This document shows positions 17,217 through 24,629 of a stretch of 34,554 nucleotides of DNA, piece after piece. The stretch comes from Candidatus Aphodovivens excrementavium (GTDB lineage: Bacteria > Actinomycetota > Coriobacteriia > Coriobacteriales > Eggerthellaceae). Below the pieces are notes generated by a model, which ran no database searches, was not told the origin of the DNA, and saw nothing but the letters and a program-made list of their open reading frames with translations. The stretch is taken from assembly GCA_018715935.1 (NCBI GenBank), contig DVKR01000039.1, positions 1 to 34,554 on the forward strand, written 5' to 3'. Each line of letters starts with the position of its first letter. The first letter of the stretch is position 1. The position numbers and the translations under genes were made by a program.

Positions 17217-17235
17217 TGACAATCGTCGTTTGTCA
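17217..17235. promoter_or_regulatory. Inverted repeat upstream of the molybdoenzyme gene, candidate LysR operator
   Basis: TGACAA (17217-17222) and TTGTCA (17230-17235) are mirror arms spaced by 7 bases, which fits the interrupted dyads bound by LysR proteins. Further TGACA/TGACAA half-sites occur at about 17168 and 17278. The dyad lies 112 bases before the start codon. Binding by the neighbouring LysR protein is an inference. Confidence 0.4.
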
Positions 17236-17346
17236 GCGGAAAAGCTTCGGTGTCTTCTTCTTGGTACCTACTCCTCTGACAATAAAGGTACGCCGTTGCG
17301 AGTATCGCTTTGGTGTCTTCGTTTCAAGACGAGAGAAGGAGAGAAC

Positions 17347-19770
17347 ATGACGGAATGGAAAAGGCAGGAAGGCGATGAGACTATCTTCCGTACCTGCGCA
17401 TGGTCACCTCCGGGATGTCATCCCGCTGGCTGTGGCTTGCAAGTTCATGTGAAGGATGGTGTCATCACGAAGGTCGAAGGCGACCCGGAGCACCCCATCA
17501 CCAGGGGTTCTCTGTGCCCCCGCTGCTTGGCTTTGACTGAGTACATCTATCATCCCGACCGCATCATTTACCCGATGAAGCGCGACCCGAAATATCGTGG
17601 TCAGGCCGACAAGTGGGAGCGCTGCTCTTGGGACGAGGCAACCGACCTGGTAGCGAACGCCGCTAACGAGATCACCGAGAAGTACGGCGCCGAGACCATC
17701 TGCGTGTTCGGTGGCACCGGCCGTGAGGCCAACAACTGGTATCCGCAGTGGGCAAACCTGGTATTCGGTACTCCGAACTCCGTATATGCTCAGGCTGGCT
17801 GGTCTTGCTACGGTCCTCGTATGACCAACACCGCTTTCATGATGGGCGGCGGCTATCCCGAGATCGACTACGCTCAGAAGTTCGACGATCGCTATGACGA
17901 TCCGCGCTTTACGCCTCCCGAGGTTATCCTGCTTTGGGGTAAAGAGCCCCTGCGCTCCAACCCCGACGGTCTCTATGGCCATGCAGTTATCGAGATGATG
18001 CGCAAGTTCGGTACCAAGCTCATCTGCGTTGACCCGCGCATCACCTGGCTCGGCACTCGTGCAGAAGAGGTTCTGGAAGTTATTCCGGGCACCGACACCG
18101 CACTGGCAATGGCGTTCATCTACGTACTGGCTCATGACGACTTGGTCGACCACGACTTCATCGACAAGTGGACCTATGGTTACGACCAGTTGGTAGAGCG
18201 CGTACAGGAAATGCCTCCTTCGCGTGCAGCCGAGATCTGCGGCGTGCCCGAGGAGCAGATTTGGCGTGCAGCTCGCCTCTACGGCAACGCGAAGCCTTCC
18301 AGCGTATGCTGGGGTCTTGCAACCGACCAGAGCACCAACGGCGCTCAGCTCGGTATGTGCCTGGTAGCCTTGATGGCCATCACCGGCTTCCTGGATGCCC
18401 CCGGCGGCACCACGCTGGGCATGGGCGACGACCAGGGCAACGTTGTGCGTGACGGCGGCGCTATCAGCGCTGACGAGAAGGTCGAAGACGAGACCGCTTC
18501 CACGCTGTCTCTGGCTCTGACCCACGGCATCATGTCCGAGGAGACCTGGTACACCAAGCGCATCGGCACCGACAAGTATCCTTGCGTTGGTCAGGTTCTG
18601 TGGACCGTTCAGCCTGACGAGTTCTTGAAGGCACTCGAGACCGAGAAGCCCTACAAGATGCACATGGCCGCATTCGTTTCCTCCAACCCGGTTGGTACTG
18701 CTATCGCAGCAGAGCCGCAGCGTTGGTGGAAGGCCCTGAAGAAGCTCGACTTCAACTTCGCTTGCGATCTGTTCATGAACCCGACGACGCAGTCTTGCTG
18801 CGACGTGTTCCTGCCTGTTGCCACCACCGTCGAGCATGACGGCATGGTAGTTACCCACTATGGCCTGAACGCATCCTTCTACGGTGCTCAGAACAAGTGC
18901 GCGCAGGTTGGCGAGTGCAAGTCTGACGTTGAGATCATGATGGCTGTTGGCAAGAAGACCTATCCTGAGTTCTGGAACCGCTTCGAGACTCAGGAAGACT
19001 ACGACAACTTCCACGTAATGCGTTCTTGGCTGCCGTTCGAGAAGCTGCGTGAGAACGTGGTCACCATGTCCAACGAGCCGTACTACAAGTACAAGGAAGG
19101 CAAGCTGCGCCCCGACGGCCAGATGGGCTTCCCCACTCAGACCGGCCGCGTTGAGCTCTACTCCTACGCATATGCTCGCTTCGGCGAGGATCCGCTGCCC
19201 TACTACGAGCCGCCTGCGTACAGCCGCGAGACTATGCCTGAAATGATGAAGGAACAGTATCCGTTCGTGCTCACCACCGGCGCCCGTCGCCAGGAGTTCT
19301 TCCACTCCGAGCACAAGCAGGTTCCGTCGCTGCGTCAGATCAGCCCGTGGCCTGAGGTTGAGATCAACCCGAAGGACGCTGCTCCTTACGGCATCGAAGA
19401 TGGCGACTGGGTAGAGATTTCTTCGCCTTATGGCCATATCCGCCAGAAGGCAAAGGTTACCCCCACCATCAAAGAGGGCGTTGTTCACTGCATGCACGGC
19501 TTCTGGTATCCCGAGGAAGAAGGCTCCGAGCCCAACCTCTACGGCAACTGGAAGTCCAACGTCAACGTGCTGATGCCCAACAGCGTTAACGCAAAGATCG
19601 GCTTTGGCAACACGTTCAAGAGCATGATCTGCGGCATCAAGAAGGTTGACGAGCTGGGCGGCCCCAACGAGCCCGAGGTATACGTTGAGGCAAGCCGTCA
19701 GGCCGAGTTCGAGGTTCAGCAGGTATGGCGTCCTGCCGACACCCCGATCGTCGACCGCGTTGACCTGTAG
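17347..19770 (+). CDS. Cytoplasmic molybdopterin oxidoreductase, DMSO reductase family
   Basis: An 807-aa catalytic subunit. Residues 17-57 hold an Fe-S motif with unusual spacing, C17-x6-C24-x4-C29-x27-C57, inside TCAWSPPGCHPAGCGL and SLCPRC. Then come family blocks WDEATDLVA, the active-site region GWSCYGPRM (probable Mo-ligand neighbourhood near residue 160), WGKEPLRSNPDG, ICVDPRITWLGTRA, and the C-terminal dinucleotide-binding domain (LTTGARRQEFFHSEHKQ, GIEDGDWVEISSPYG). No Tat signal is present, so it works in the cytoplasm. Family relatives include pyrogallol transhydroxylase, acetylene hydratase and gut catechol dehydroxylases, and one of these chemistries is more likely than respiration. 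ATG at 17347 has AGAAGGAGAG upstream; the longer open frame from 16984 is not credible. Codons are those of a highly expressed gene. Substrate unknown. Confidence 0.9.
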   Translation: MTEWKRQEGDETIFRTCAWSPPGCHPAGCGLQVHVKDGVITKVEGDPEHPITRGSLCPRCLALTEYIYHPDRIIYPMKRDPKYRGQADKWERCSWDEATDLVANAANEITEKYGAETICVFGGTGREANNWYPQWANLVFGTPNSVYAQAGWSCYGPRMTNTAFMMGGGYPEIDYAQKFDDRYDDPRFTPPEVILLWGKEPLRSNPDGLYGHAVIEMMRKFGTKLICVDPRITWLGTRAEEVLEVIPGTDTALAMAFIYVLAHDDLVDHDFIDKWTYGYDQLVERVQEMPPSRAAEICGVPEEQIWRAARLYGNAKPSSVCWGLATDQSTNGAQLGMCLVALMAITGFLDAPGGTTLGMGDDQGNVVRDGGAISADEKVEDETASTLSLALTHGIMSEETWYTKRIGTDKYPCVGQVLWTVQPDEFLKALETEKPYKMHMAAFVSSNPVGTAIAAEPQRWWKALKKLDFNFACDLFMNPTTQSCCDVFLPVATTVEHDGMVVTHYGLNASFYGAQNKCAQVGECKSDVEIMMAVGKKTYPEFWNRFETQEDYDNFHVMRSWLPFEKLRENVVTMSNEPYYKYKEGKLRPDGQMGFPTQTGRVELYSYAYARFGEDPLPYYEPPAYSRETMPEMMKEQYPFVLTTGARRQEFFHSEHKQVPSLRQISPWPEVEINPKDAAPYGIEDGDWVEISSPYGHIRQKAKVTPTIKEGVVHCMHGFWYPEEEGSEPNLYGNWKSNVNVLMPNSVNAKIGFGNTFKSMICGIKKVDELGGPNEPEVYVEASRQAEFEVQQVWRPADTPIVDRVDL

Positions 19771-19802
19771 ACCCCCTGATAGAAAGAGAAGGAGGTTTGG
19801 AA

Positions 19803-20138
19803 ATGAGCAAGAACGCCCTGTATATCGATTTCGAATACTGCACTGGCTGCCACAGCTGCGAGATCGCGTGCCGCAACGAGCTTGAGCTGCCCATCGATGG
19901 CTTTGGCATCAAGGTGCTCGAGGACAAGCCGCGCCAGAATCCTGATGGTGCGTGGCACTGGGACTACATCGCGTATCCCACCGAGCTGTGCGACATGTGC
20001 GAGAGCCGTGTTGCTGCTGGTAAGCTTCCTGCCTGCGTTCAGTCCTGCCAGGCAAAGGTGCTTGAGTATGGCACCGTCGAGGAATGCGCCGCCAAACTTG
20101 CTGCTAAGGGCAGCAAGGCTGCAATCTTCCTCGGTTAG
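19803..20138 (+). CDS. Mini-ferredoxin subunit with two 4Fe-4S sites
   Basis: A 111-aa protein. CTGCHSCEIAC (from residue 13) is a complete 4Fe-4S motif; CDMC followed about 13 residues later by CVQSC gives a second set of four cysteines. Normal DMSO-reductase-type beta subunits have about 200 residues and four clusters, so this is a shortened version. AGGAGG stands 7 bases before the ATG, 32 bases after the oxidoreductase stop, so the two are co-expressed. It most likely shuttles electrons to the molybdenum site from a soluble donor, as there is no membrane anchor gene. Same strong-expression codon use as the enzyme. Confidence 0.9.
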   Translation: MSKNALYIDFEYCTGCHSCEIACRNELELPIDGFGIKVLEDKPRQNPDGAWHWDYIAYPTELCDMCESRVAAGKLPACVQSCQAKVLEYGTVEECAAKLAAKGSKAAIFLG

Positions 20139-20150
20139 TTCCGTCATCTT

Positions 20151-20176
20151 GGGAGCGCCGCTCGCTCGGCGCTCCC
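20151..20176 (+). terminator. Hairpin after the mini-ferredoxin gene
   Basis: GGGAGCGCCG (20151-20160) pairs perfectly with CGGCGCTCCC (20167-20176) around CTCGCT. It starts 12 bases past the stop. No T run follows, so it may only slow polymerase or protect the upstream mRNA, leaving the transporter at a lower level. The rest of 20177-20377 holds a longer-range repeat of GCATTCG (20186) with CGAATGC (20251) but no gene. Confidence 0.55.
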
Positions 20177-20377
20177 ATCGCTGACGCATTCGACAGAAGG
20201 AGAATGGCACGGGTAAGCCCGGCATGCCGCGCTCTATCTACTGTTTCTGCCGAATGCATCGTTCCTACATAGGATTGGCGGTGTGGGAGCCGCTGGTCTG
20301 TTGAATCATCTACCCAACTTTGAACATCCGCGACACACGAGGGGTACGCGGTGTTCAATCGAAAAAAAGGGGACATT

Positions 20378-21793
20378 ATGAGCGAATCTACTGCTCCAAA
20401 GTTTCAAATGAAGCAGTTCGTCGGTGTCGTCATTGCGGTTCTGTTGATGTTGTTCTTCCAGTTTGCGTGCCCGGTCCCTGAGGGCCTCGAGCGCACCGCA
20501 ATGTCGGCTGTAGGCATTCTGGCGTGCTGTATCGTATTGTGGGTTACCGAAGCGGTGCCGTTTATCGTAACGGTTGTTTTGATCTACTTCCTTATCCCCA
20601 TCACCAACGTAATTCCGGTTGCTGACGTGTACAACGCAGCTTCCCTGCAGGTGCCGATTTACTGCTTGTTCGTGTTTACGGTTTCCGGTGCGGTTATGGC
20701 AACGCCCATTCCGATGCGCATTGCCAATCTGGCTCTTAAGGTCGCTGGCAACAGCCCCACCAAGCTGGTTATCGCCTTCACGATGGCAACGGCCTTCCTG
20801 TCGATGTTCATTTCCGACTTGGCTGCTGCTGCAATCTTTATCGGCATCGGTTTGACCATCGTTGAAGCCAACGGTGGCATCAAAGGTCAGTCTGGCTTGG
20901 CTAAGGCTCTTACCCTGGCTGTTGGCGCGGCTGCTGCAATCGGCGGCATCGGCACGCCCCTGGGCAACTCCTTGAACATGCTGTCCATCGCCATGGTCGG
21001 CCAGTACATGGGCGTTACCGTAACGTTCCTGAACTGGTGCATTATCTGCGCCCCGCTGGCAATGGTCGGTGCGTTCCTCGCTGCTCTCTACATTACCCGC
21101 GTGTTCAAGCTTGAGCCGATCAACGACGACGCAATCAAGGTAGTGTCTGACAAGGTTGCTGGCTTTGGCAAGATGAGCGCACATGAGATCAAGGTTCTCG
21201 TATGGTTCATCATCGCCTTCGGTCTGAACATGGCCTCTACGTGGGTTCCGGCTATCAACTCCATGCTGGTATGCTTCCTGTTCACGTTCATTGCCTACAT
21301 TCCTGGCGTCAGCCTGCTCACCAAAGAGCAGTTCCACAAGAGCATCGCTTGGGAAATCATCATGATGATCATCGGCGTAAGCCTGGTCTCCTCTGGTCTG
21401 GTTTCCACCGGCGTTGCAACCTGGTTCGTGAACACGGTTCTCGCTGGCGCAACCGCATGGCCGTTCTTGGTGGTTATCTTCGTAATGTGCTTCATCACCT
21501 TCATTCTGCACATTGCTATCCCCGTTGGACCTCCGTGCTGCTCTGTTGCGGTCCCGCTGCTGTGCGCACTGGCTGCCCTGACCGGCGTTAACCCCGCCAT
21601 CATCGCTGCAATCGGCGGCATCTACGGCGGCGTTACCACGGTTCTGCCTATCGACTCCATCCAGATGATCTGCTACGAACGTGGCTGGATCACCATGGCT
21701 GAGTGGGTTAAGAAGGGTTGGGTTTCCACCTTCATTCTCGTAGTCGTCGGCACGTTCTATCTGCCCGCTATCACCGCGTTGCTTGGCTACTAG
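20378..21793 (+). CDS. DASS/SLC13-family anion:Na+ symporter
   Basis: A 471-aa integral membrane carrier with about 11-12 hydrophobic segments. The family's sodium/substrate clamp regions are seen as GGIGTPLGNSLNMLS (near residue 200) and PVGPPCCSVAVPL (near 385), and the DASS start WVTEAVPF is near residue 55. The family imports di- and tricarboxylates, sulfate and related anions with Na+. The ATG at 20378 has AAAGGGGAC upstream; a GTG at 20351 is less likely. It follows the molybdoenzyme and mini-ferredoxin, so its cargo is plausibly the enzyme's anionic substrate or an exchanged product. PCCS in place of the usual Ser-Asn-Thr-like residues may reflect a changed specificity; this is an inference. 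Confidence 0.88.
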   Translation: MSESTAPKFQMKQFVGVVIAVLLMLFFQFACPVPEGLERTAMSAVGILACCIVLWVTEAVPFIVTVVLIYFLIPITNVIPVADVYNAASLQVPIYCLFVFTVSGAVMATPIPMRIANLALKVAGNSPTKLVIAFTMATAFLSMFISDLAAAAIFIGIGLTIVEANGGIKGQSGLAKALTLAVGAAAAIGGIGTPLGNSLNMLSIAMVGQYMGVTVTFLNWCIICAPLAMVGAFLAALYITRVFKLEPINDDAIKVVSDKVAGFGKMSAHEIKVLVWFIIAFGLNMASTWVPAINSMLVCFLFTFIAYIPGVSLLTKEQFHKSIAWEIIMMIIGVSLVSSGLVSTGVATWFVNTVLAGATAWPFLVVIFVMCFITFILHIAIPVGPPCCSVAVPLLCALAALTGVNPAIIAAIGGIYGGVTTVLPIDSIQMICYERGWITMAEWVKKGWVSTFILVVVGTFYLPAITALLGY

Positions 21794-21827
21794 CCTTGCA
21801 AATCGCGTAGCGAGTTGAGGCAAGCAT

Positions 21828-21862
21828 CCGGTCTGCCAAGGGAATGCTCCCTGGCAGACCGG
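21828..21862 (+). terminator. Terminator-like hairpin after the DASS transporter
   Basis: CCGGTCTGCCA (21828-21838) pairs perfectly with TGGCAGACCGG (21852-21862), with GGGA/TCCC continuing the stem inside. GTTTCAG follows, a weak tail. It lies 35 bases past the transporter stop and probably reduces expression of the small genes downstream. Confidence 0.65.
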
Positions 21863-21921
21863 GTTTCAGAAAACGAGAGCGATAAGCCACGAGGCGGTCG
21901 CTCTTTTCGGGAGGTTTTCTA

Positions 21922-22086
21922 ATGGATGTTGTTGGTGCGGTTCTTCTGGTTGTGGCGGGCATTGCCTTTTTGGTTGGCGGTGTGTACATGGGAAAGCGCA
22001 AGCGTAAAAAGATGAGCTTTACCGATGAGGCGCTTAAGGTGTTTTCCGATTACGCCAAAGACATGCAGGAGTTCAAAAGAAAGTAA
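21922..22086 (+). CDS. Small single-pass membrane protein (54 aa)
   Basis: MDVVGAVLLVVAGIAFLVGG begins a strongly hydrophobic helix of about 20 residues. It is followed by GKRKRKK, a positive stop-transfer patch, then a 25-residue amphipathic cytosolic tail (SFTDEALKVFSDYAKDMQEF). GGGAGG lies about 7 bases before the ATG. The size, clear ribosome binding site and good helix make it a real gene although it is very short. It is first of three tiny genes between the DASS transporter and a terminator. Such proteins often act as small partners of a transporter; that role is an inference and I do not know the family. Confidence 0.7.
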   Translation: MDVVGAVLLVVAGIAFLVGGVYMGKRKRKKMSFTDEALKVFSDYAKDMQEFKRK

Positions 22087-22157
22087 GAACGTCGTTGGGC
22101 TATCCCAATGGCGGAGATCCTGCGGGTTCAAACGTAGCAAGGAAGAAGGCTTTACCA

Positions 22158-22346
22158 ATGGCAGGCGGTTGTGGAGTAGGGGCATTCTGCACGTTTTGCG
22201 GCAAGTGCGGCAGAACGTTCGGCTCGGTGTTTGGCGATATCGAAGTTCCTCAGGTCGCACCGCCTGGCGTGTCGGAAGAGGAGGAGGAAGCAAAGGAAAA
22301 GACAGAGGCGGCAAAGACCGTAGAGCAGAAGCAGGAAAAAGAATAG
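22158..22346 (+). CDS. Small cysteine-rich protein (62 aa)
   Basis: The N-terminus MAGGCGVGAFCTFCGKCGR has cysteines at 5, 11, 14 and 17, a compact pattern able to bind a metal or Fe-S cluster. The second half is acidic and low complexity (SEEEEEAKEKTEAAK). AAGGAAGAAGG lies about 8 bases before the ATG. A TTG at 22095 would extend it but has no ribosome binding site. No family recognised. It probably belongs to the transcript with the membrane peptide and the zinc-ribbon protein. Confidence 0.6.
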   Translation: MAGGCGVGAFCTFCGKCGRTFGSVFGDIEVPQVAPPGVSEEEEEAKEKTEAAKTVEQKQEKE

Positions 22347-22506
22347 GGGTTCTGGCAGGAGAAGCGTGATGCAAGGCTCGTTGATTGCTTGCGATTAGAG
22401 GAGATGAATCGCAAGCAACCAGCGAACTGGAAGTCGCTGGAAGAGTCCCTCCATCAGCTTTGCTCGCATGGGCGGGTAAGGCAAATCAAGACGAAAGGAA
22501 AAGAGT

Positions 22507-22767
22507 ATGTGCTTCAGACCAGCATCCGCTGGCGGTGGCGTCCAATGCCCCAAATGCGGATACATGAACGACGCGAATGCAACTGAGTGCAAGATGTGCC
22601 ACACCACGGCAGAGGAAATGCAGAAGATGTCCGCCTCTATGGCGGGCGGTGCTCCGGGCATGCCTCCCATGCCTGCTGCCCCTGGTGCACCCGGCGCCCC
22701 TGGCGCTCCTGGCATGCCTCCTGCTCCCGGCGCTCCTGGTGCCCCTGGCGCTCCTGGCACCAAATAG
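22507..22767 (+). CDS. Zinc-ribbon protein with collagen-like Gly-Ala-Pro tail (86 aa)
   Basis: Residues 14-31 (CPKCGYMNDANATECKMC) form a CxxC-x10-CxxC zinc ribbon. From residue 45 onward the chain is Met/Pro/Gly/Ala only, with repeating PGA triplets (GAPGAPGAPGMPPAPG, then more), ending in TK. AAAGGAAAAGAG precedes the ATG. The tail is a run of Gly-X-Y triplets, a collagen-like composition; its DNA is a tandem repeat and so can change length. Function unknown; zinc ribbons of this type often bind partner proteins or nucleic acid. It is the last gene before the terminator at 22881. Confidence 0.75.
   Translation: MCFRPASAGGGVQCPKCGYMNDANATECKMCHTTAEEMQKMSASMAGGAPGMPPMPAAPGAPGAPGAPGMPPAPGAPGAPGAPGTK
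22690..22760. repeat. Triplet-protein repeat (GGTGCACCCGGCGCC-like) inside the zinc-ribbon gene
   Basis: Nine-base units coding Gly-Ala-Pro are repeated many times in two blocks separated by a Met-Pro-Pro unit. Such tandem runs are prone to gain or loss of units. Confidence 0.7.
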
Positions 22768-22880
22768 CTCATCGTTTCGTGGCGGGGTAACCCTCTGCCC
22801 CTGCATCGAATGCTTAGCGTGTACCCTCCCTCCTTCTTCTAAGCGTTCGATTGCCACACGTCCCTCCTCAGTAGCCTCTG

Positions 22881-22918
22881 CGTTTCCCAAACGTAAACCG
22901 TATGGCGTTTGGGAAACG
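22881..22918 (+). terminator. Terminator of the molybdoenzyme-transporter-small protein region
   Basis: CGTTTCCCAAACG (22881-22893) pairs perfectly with CGTTTGGGAAACG (22906-22918) around a 12-base loop, and a T-rich tract (ATTATTATTTTCG) follows shortly after. The space 22768-23213 has this, a three-unit 30-bp repeat, and a second hairpin, but no gene I can support. Confidence 0.75.
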
Positions 22919-22950
22919 TAGGGGCATTATTATTTTCGAATGGGGTAGGG

Positions 22951-23040
22951 GTGCTACGCTTGGTAGTGCACGTAGCAGAGGTGCTAGGCTTAGTGACACG
23001 CTTAGCAGAGGTGCTAGGCTTAGCGATGCACTTAGTTCTA
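22951..23040. repeat. Three adjacent 30-bp direct repeats, each with its own dyad
   Basis: Units start at 22951, 22981 and 23011 and each begins GTGCTASGCTTRG. Units one and two end in TAGCAGAG; unit three decays to TAGTTCTA. Within units one and two TGCTAMG pairs with CKTAGCA, so each could fold or be bound by a dimeric protein. They sit about 175-260 bases ahead of the antiporter gene. The exact 30-bp period means about three helical turns, so the same face of DNA would be presented. Confidence 0.85.
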
Positions 23041-23064
23041 CAATTACGAGCTGATTTTGACGAC

Positions 23065-23090
23065 TGACGACGCCTTGCAGAGCGTCGTCA
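23065..23090. other. 9-bp inverted repeat upstream of the antiporter
   Basis: TGACGACGC (23065-23073) pairs with GCGTCGTCA (23082-23090) around CTTGCAGA. A short T-containing stretch (GGGTTTTGCG) follows. It may be a terminator of an unseen transcript or an operator. Confidence 0.5.
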
Positions 23091-23213
23091 AATGGGTTTT
23101 GCGTCTTTGAAATACGTGGGGGCTACTACATCTACCTATTCAATTTGAGAATTGAGAAGGGCGTAGCCTGCCAGTTTAAGAGGGGATAGGCTCTTCCCTG
23201 AAGGGGGTTTGAA

Positions 23214-24443
23214 GTGGAAGTTTTAGAGCTGTTTTTGGTATTGATGGCCTCACTTATCATCTCGGCGGTGTTAAGCAAGCCGCTGCCGCGTGTTCCTCCT
23301 GCGTTGATGCAGGTGGCACTGGGGTTTGTGATCGCTTTGATTGTTCCTGATATCGTGGGTATCACGCTTGACCCTGAGGTGGTGCTGACGGTTCTGATTG
23401 CCCCGTTGATCTACATTGAATCTAAAGAGCTCGATCGGCCGATATTCAAAAAGACGCTGGGCCAGGTGCTCATTCTCGCCATTCCTCTGGTTGTGGTTAC
23501 CGCGGTTATTGCCGGCGCGGCTCTGTCGGCATGGTTTGCCTTGCCGTTCTTAGTGGCGCTCACCATTGGCGGCGCTCTTTCGCCCACCGACCCGGTAGCA
23601 GTTGCCTCTCTGGCTAAGGGGACGAACATCCCTGCGCGCACGCGCGGCATCCTTGCAGCAGAATCGCTTGCCAACGACGCAACCGGTTTGGTTATGTTCG
23701 AGTGCGCCATCGCTGCGGCATTGAGCGGGGTTCTTTCCGTTCCGCAGGCGTCGCTCGACTTCTGCTACAGCTTCTTTGGCGGCATCGTCGTGGGCGGCAT
23801 TATTGCCCTTATCGCCAACTACGCGCTGCGCATTGCGCGCAAGGGCGGTATCGTTGGCCCCGAGCTCTACGTGACCTTTGAGGTGTTGGCGCCGTTTTTC
23901 ATCTACCTCATGGCCATCATTTTCGGCGTAAGTGGCATTTTGGCCGTGATGACCGCCGGCATCATCAACATCATCGACGTGCGCGAGACGACCGAAGAAA
24001 CGCGCAAGACCGATGAGACCTCTCATGAGGTCTGGCGCATGCTGTCGTTCATCTTAAACGGCGCGGTGTTCACCTTGCTGGGCACCCAGATCCCGAAGGC
24101 GCTCGCCGGCGCATGGTTCAACCCCGAGTTCAGCTGGGGCTATCTGATTCTGGTGCTGGTGGTGCTGTTCGTGGTGGTTCAGGGCGTGCGCTTCATTTGC
24201 TTGTTCCTGCTGATGCTTTGGCACCGACGCACCGAAAAGGAGCGCAGCTTTGGTGCGGACACCAAGATTGCGTTGATGATGGCACTGGCGGGGTCGAAGG
24301 GAACCATTACGTTCGCATCGTTGTTGTCTATTCCCGTGACCTTCTCGAACTACGACATGGTGAGTTTCCTGATAGCCGCATTCATTCTGATGTCGCTTGT
24401 GGTGGCAATGATAACGGTGCCGCTGCTCGCGCCAAAAGACTGA
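23214..24443 (+). CDS. Na+(K+)/H+ antiporter, CPA1 family
   Basis: A 409-aa membrane carrier with about 11-13 hydrophobic segments. The family's ion-binding stretch SPTDPVAVASLA (near residue 122) and AAESLANDATGLV (near 143, ESLxND motif) are both intact, and the antiporter end SLLSIPVTF lies near residue 365. It exchanges Na+ or K+ for H+ across the inner membrane. It is short for CPA1, which often has a C-terminal cytoplasmic domain; here only a few residues follow the last helix. The GTG at 23214 has AAGGGGG 7 bases upstream. It is followed by a good terminator, so it is a one-gene transcript. Specificity is inferred from family only. Confidence 0.88.
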   Translation: MEVLELFLVLMASLIISAVLSKPLPRVPPALMQVALGFVIALIVPDIVGITLDPEVVLTVLIAPLIYIESKELDRPIFKKTLGQVLILAIPLVVVTAVIAGAALSAWFALPFLVALTIGGALSPTDPVAVASLAKGTNIPARTRGILAAESLANDATGLVMFECAIAAALSGVLSVPQASLDFCYSFFGGIVVGGIIALIANYALRIARKGGIVGPELYVTFEVLAPFFIYLMAIIFGVSGILAVMTAGIINIIDVRETTEETRKTDETSHEVWRMLSFILNGAVFTLLGTQIPKALAGAWFNPEFSWGYLILVLVVLFVVVQGVRFICLFLLMLWHRRTEKERSFGADTKIALMMALAGSKGTITFASLLSIPVTFSNYDMVSFLIAAFILMSLVVAMITVPLLAPKD

Positions 24444-24469
24444 CAACCCTGTCCGTTTTATCTGCGTGC

Positions 24470-24500
24470 AAGAAAAGGCCGGCGACGCTGGCCTTTTCTT
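24470..24500 (+). terminator. Rho-independent terminator after the antiporter
   Basis: AAGAAAAGGCC (24470-24480) pairs with GGCCTTTTCTT (24490-24500), the right arm carrying the T run. It lies 27 bases past the stop codon. Confidence 0.85.
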
Positions 24501-24528
24501 GTGCTATGGCGTTTTGCGATTCTCTAGG

Positions 24529-24534
24529 TATAAT
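24529..24534 (+). promoter_or_regulatory. Possible -10 box of the NSS symporter gene
   Basis: A perfect TATAAT. No good -35 lies at 16-18 bases, so it is only a candidate. It would give a leader of about 110 bases. Confidence 0.35.
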
Positions 24535-24587
24535 GGCGAATTACGTCATTTACCGTTTTCTTGTTCTGCTGTCCTGGCTCGCGATAG

Positions 24588-24629
24588 CCCTTTTGCTGGC
24601 GGCACAACAAAAAGCGACAGCAATAAGGG
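24588..24629 (+). promoter_or_regulatory. Terminator-like hairpin in the NSS leader
   Basis: CCCTTTTGCTG (24588-24598) pairs with CAGCAATAAGGG (24618-24629) with one bulged base, then TTTT, and the GGAGGG ribosome binding site follows within 6 bases. It could act as an attenuator or mask the binding site. No known riboswitch core is recognisable. Confidence 0.4.

Noticed and set aside
16984..17346. Upstream extension of the molybdoenzyme frame (121 extra residues)
   Set aside because: It starts inside a strong hairpin, is basic and unlike the family, and the ATG at 17347 has a good ribosome binding site.
22404..22586. 60-codon frame overlapping the zinc-ribbon gene
   Set aside because: The Shine-Dalgarno is too close to the ATG, it sits in a hairpin loop, and the second half overlaps a better gene in another frame. 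Kept only as part of a finding.
22951..23040. CRISPR array
   Set aside because: The units are adjacent with no unique spacers, so they are a tandem repeat, not CRISPR.
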